Under the pieces are notes generated by a model, which saw nothing but the letters and a program-made list of their open reading frames with translations, did not search any database and was not told the DNA's origin. 64,000 nucleotides of DNA from Pseudoalteromonas piscicida (GTDB taxonomy: Bacteria > Pseudomonadota > Gammaproteobacteria > Enterobacterales > Alteromonadaceae): NCBI RefSeq assembly GCF_000238315.3, contig NZ_CP011924.1, forward strand, positions 908,501-972,500, read 5' to 3'. Of the stretch, positions 63,188 through 64,000 are shown in pieces. Position numbers and translations under genes: made by a program. Every line of letters begins with the position of its first letter. Position 1 is the first letter of the stretch.

Positions 63188-64000
63188 ATGCAACCAACCG
63201 ACAAGCAGATTTACGCTAGATTATTTAGCTATGTAAAAGACTTTAAACTCGCTGCCATATTTTCAGTAATTGGCATGATAGGGTACGCTGCGATGGACGC
63301 TTCGTTCGTTGCGCTAATGGATCCGTTTATCGATGAGGGCCTTACTGCAGGGAATCGCGATGTACTAAAACTGGCTCCCTTTGTTGTCATCGCGTTAGTT
63401 ATTGGACGCGGTATCTTTAACTATATGGCATCGTATTGCTTGTCTTATGTTGGGTCTCAGGTTGTGCGTGCTTTGCGTCAGCAACTATTTGAACATATGT
63501 TGTATCTACCAGTGTCGTTTCATGATCAACATTCTAATGGAGAATTGATATCAAAAATCACTTTTGATACTGAGCAGGTACAGCAAGCCGTCACTAAGGC
63601 GCTTCAAGTGCTGATCCGTGAAGGTGCATTTGTATTTTTCTTACTTATCACGATGTTTTATGCAAGTTGGCAGCTATCGCTCATTTTCTTAGTTGTGGTA
63701 CCAATCGTGGCGGTGATAGTTACTGTGGTGTCTAAGCGTTTTAAGAAAATCTCCAAGAATATTCAAGATGCGATGGGAGAAGTGACGAAAAGCTCTGAGC
63801 AAATGATGGCGGGTCATAAAGTTATTCATGGCTTTGGTGGTCAAGATAAAACCATCTCTCACTTTGCTAAAGTTAATAATCATAATCGCCAGCAACGCGT
63901 AAAAATGGACGCGACTAAAGCGCTGAGCGTGTCTATCATCCAAATTATAGCGGCGAGCGCAATGGCGGTGATACTCGCGATTGTCGCAATGCCTTCTATG
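63188..64000 (+). CDS. msbA: Lipid A export ATP-binding/permease MsbA, N-terminal part (3' end outside window)
   Basis: The frame from the ATG at 63188, with AGAGG seven bases upstream, stays open to the window end (271 codons). It shows the N-terminal half of a type IV ABC exporter: FKLAAIFSVIGMIGYAAMDA, then DASFVALMDPFIDEGL, then SFHDQHSNGELISKITFDTEQV and GHKVIHGFGGQ, as in MsbA. It exports lipid A-core across the inner membrane. Nucleotide-binding domain and the usual lpxK neighbour are not visible. ComEC precedes it by 62 bases. Confidence 0.93.
   Translation, partial: MQPTDKQIYARLFSYVKDFKLAAIFSVIGMIGYAAMDASFVALMDPFIDEGLTAGNRDVLKLAPFVVIALVIGRGIFNYMASYCLSYVGSQVVRALRQQLFEHMLYLPVSFHDQHSNGELISKITFDTEQVQQAVTKALQVLIREGAFVFFLLITMFYASWQLSLIFLVVVPIVAVIVTVVSKRFKKISKNIQDAMGEVTKSSEQMMAGHKVIHGFGGQDKTISHFAKVNNHNRQQRVKMDATKALSVSIIQIIAASAMAVILAIVAMPSM

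Noticed and set aside
63689..63943. An 84-residue minus-strand ORF near the window end.
   Set aside because: The plus strand carries a clear MsbA frame from 63188; this ORF is its antisense.

Overview
The window looks like a chromosomal segment of a marine gammaproteobacterium of the order Alteromonadales, most likely Pseudoalteromonas or a close relative. I base this on the moderate AT-richness, on the conserved gene orders (msrC-proQ-prc, tusDCBE next to yccA, pyrD-zapC, rlmKL-uup, comEC-msbA, ribE divergent from a MATE pump, pepN-DUF2835) and on families typical of the order (DUF3080, DUF3466, DUF3718, DUF2835). This is a call from memory of families and gene order, not from a database search. 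I found no prophage, integrase, transposase, CRISPR array or defence island.

Layout. 1-3.5 kb: the 3' end of a sigma-54 activator gene, two tandem palindromic sites and a well-spaced -24/-12 promoter, then ccoG, a cytochrome b561 and a YceI protein (redox and respiration). 3.5-16.8 kb: accessory genes. These are a periplasmic binding protein, an unusual trio (alpha/beta hydrolase, acetoacetate-decarboxylase-fold protein, large FAD oxidoreductase), a TonB-dependent receptor, a hybrid histidine kinase, a secreted HExxH protein, a small secreted protein, a quinone oxidoreductase and an acetyltransferase. 16.8-17.4 kb: five tandem tRNA-Val(GAC) genes plus a decayed sixth. 17.5-23.1 kb: DUF3080 lipoprotein, MATE pump, riboflavin synthase, a broken fructosamine kinase, DUF445 and DUF3718 proteins. 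23.5-27.6 kb: two amidohydrolase-fold proteins followed by an apparently perfect 1,121-bp tandem duplication that leaves a truncated gene copy.

27.6-38.9 kb: tusDCBE for tRNA 2-thiouridine, a Bax-inhibitor-1 family protein, two tRNA-Ser(TGA), a small membrane protein, msrC, a small acidic ORF, proQ, prc, an NhaC-family transporter with a structured upstream region, pepN and DUF2835. 39-46 kb: a four-gene envelope cluster (DUF1302 barrel, LolB-like DUF1329, YCF48 propeller, RND/MMPL pump) behind a promoter with an 18-bp near-perfect palindrome at its predicted start; it looks like a trafficking route for a hydrophobic compound. 46-64 kb: mostly housekeeping (NAD-glutamate dehydrogenase, pyrD, zapC, rlmKL, a glutaredoxin-like protein, uup, DUF3466, DUF2062, comEC, and msbA cut by the window end), with one ricin-lectin-like secreted protein.

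The observations I find most worth following are the mosaic tRNA-Val array (three of five copies carry an A3-C70 mismatch that an unequal crossover would explain), the fresh 1.1-kb tandem duplication, the fructosamine kinase that has lost both its frame and its catalytic aspartates, the sigma-54 control region before ccoG, the hydrolase/decarboxylase-fold/FAD trio, and the envelope trafficking cluster with its operator-like palindrome. Coordinates were worked out by hand; identities and family names are by eye and memory.
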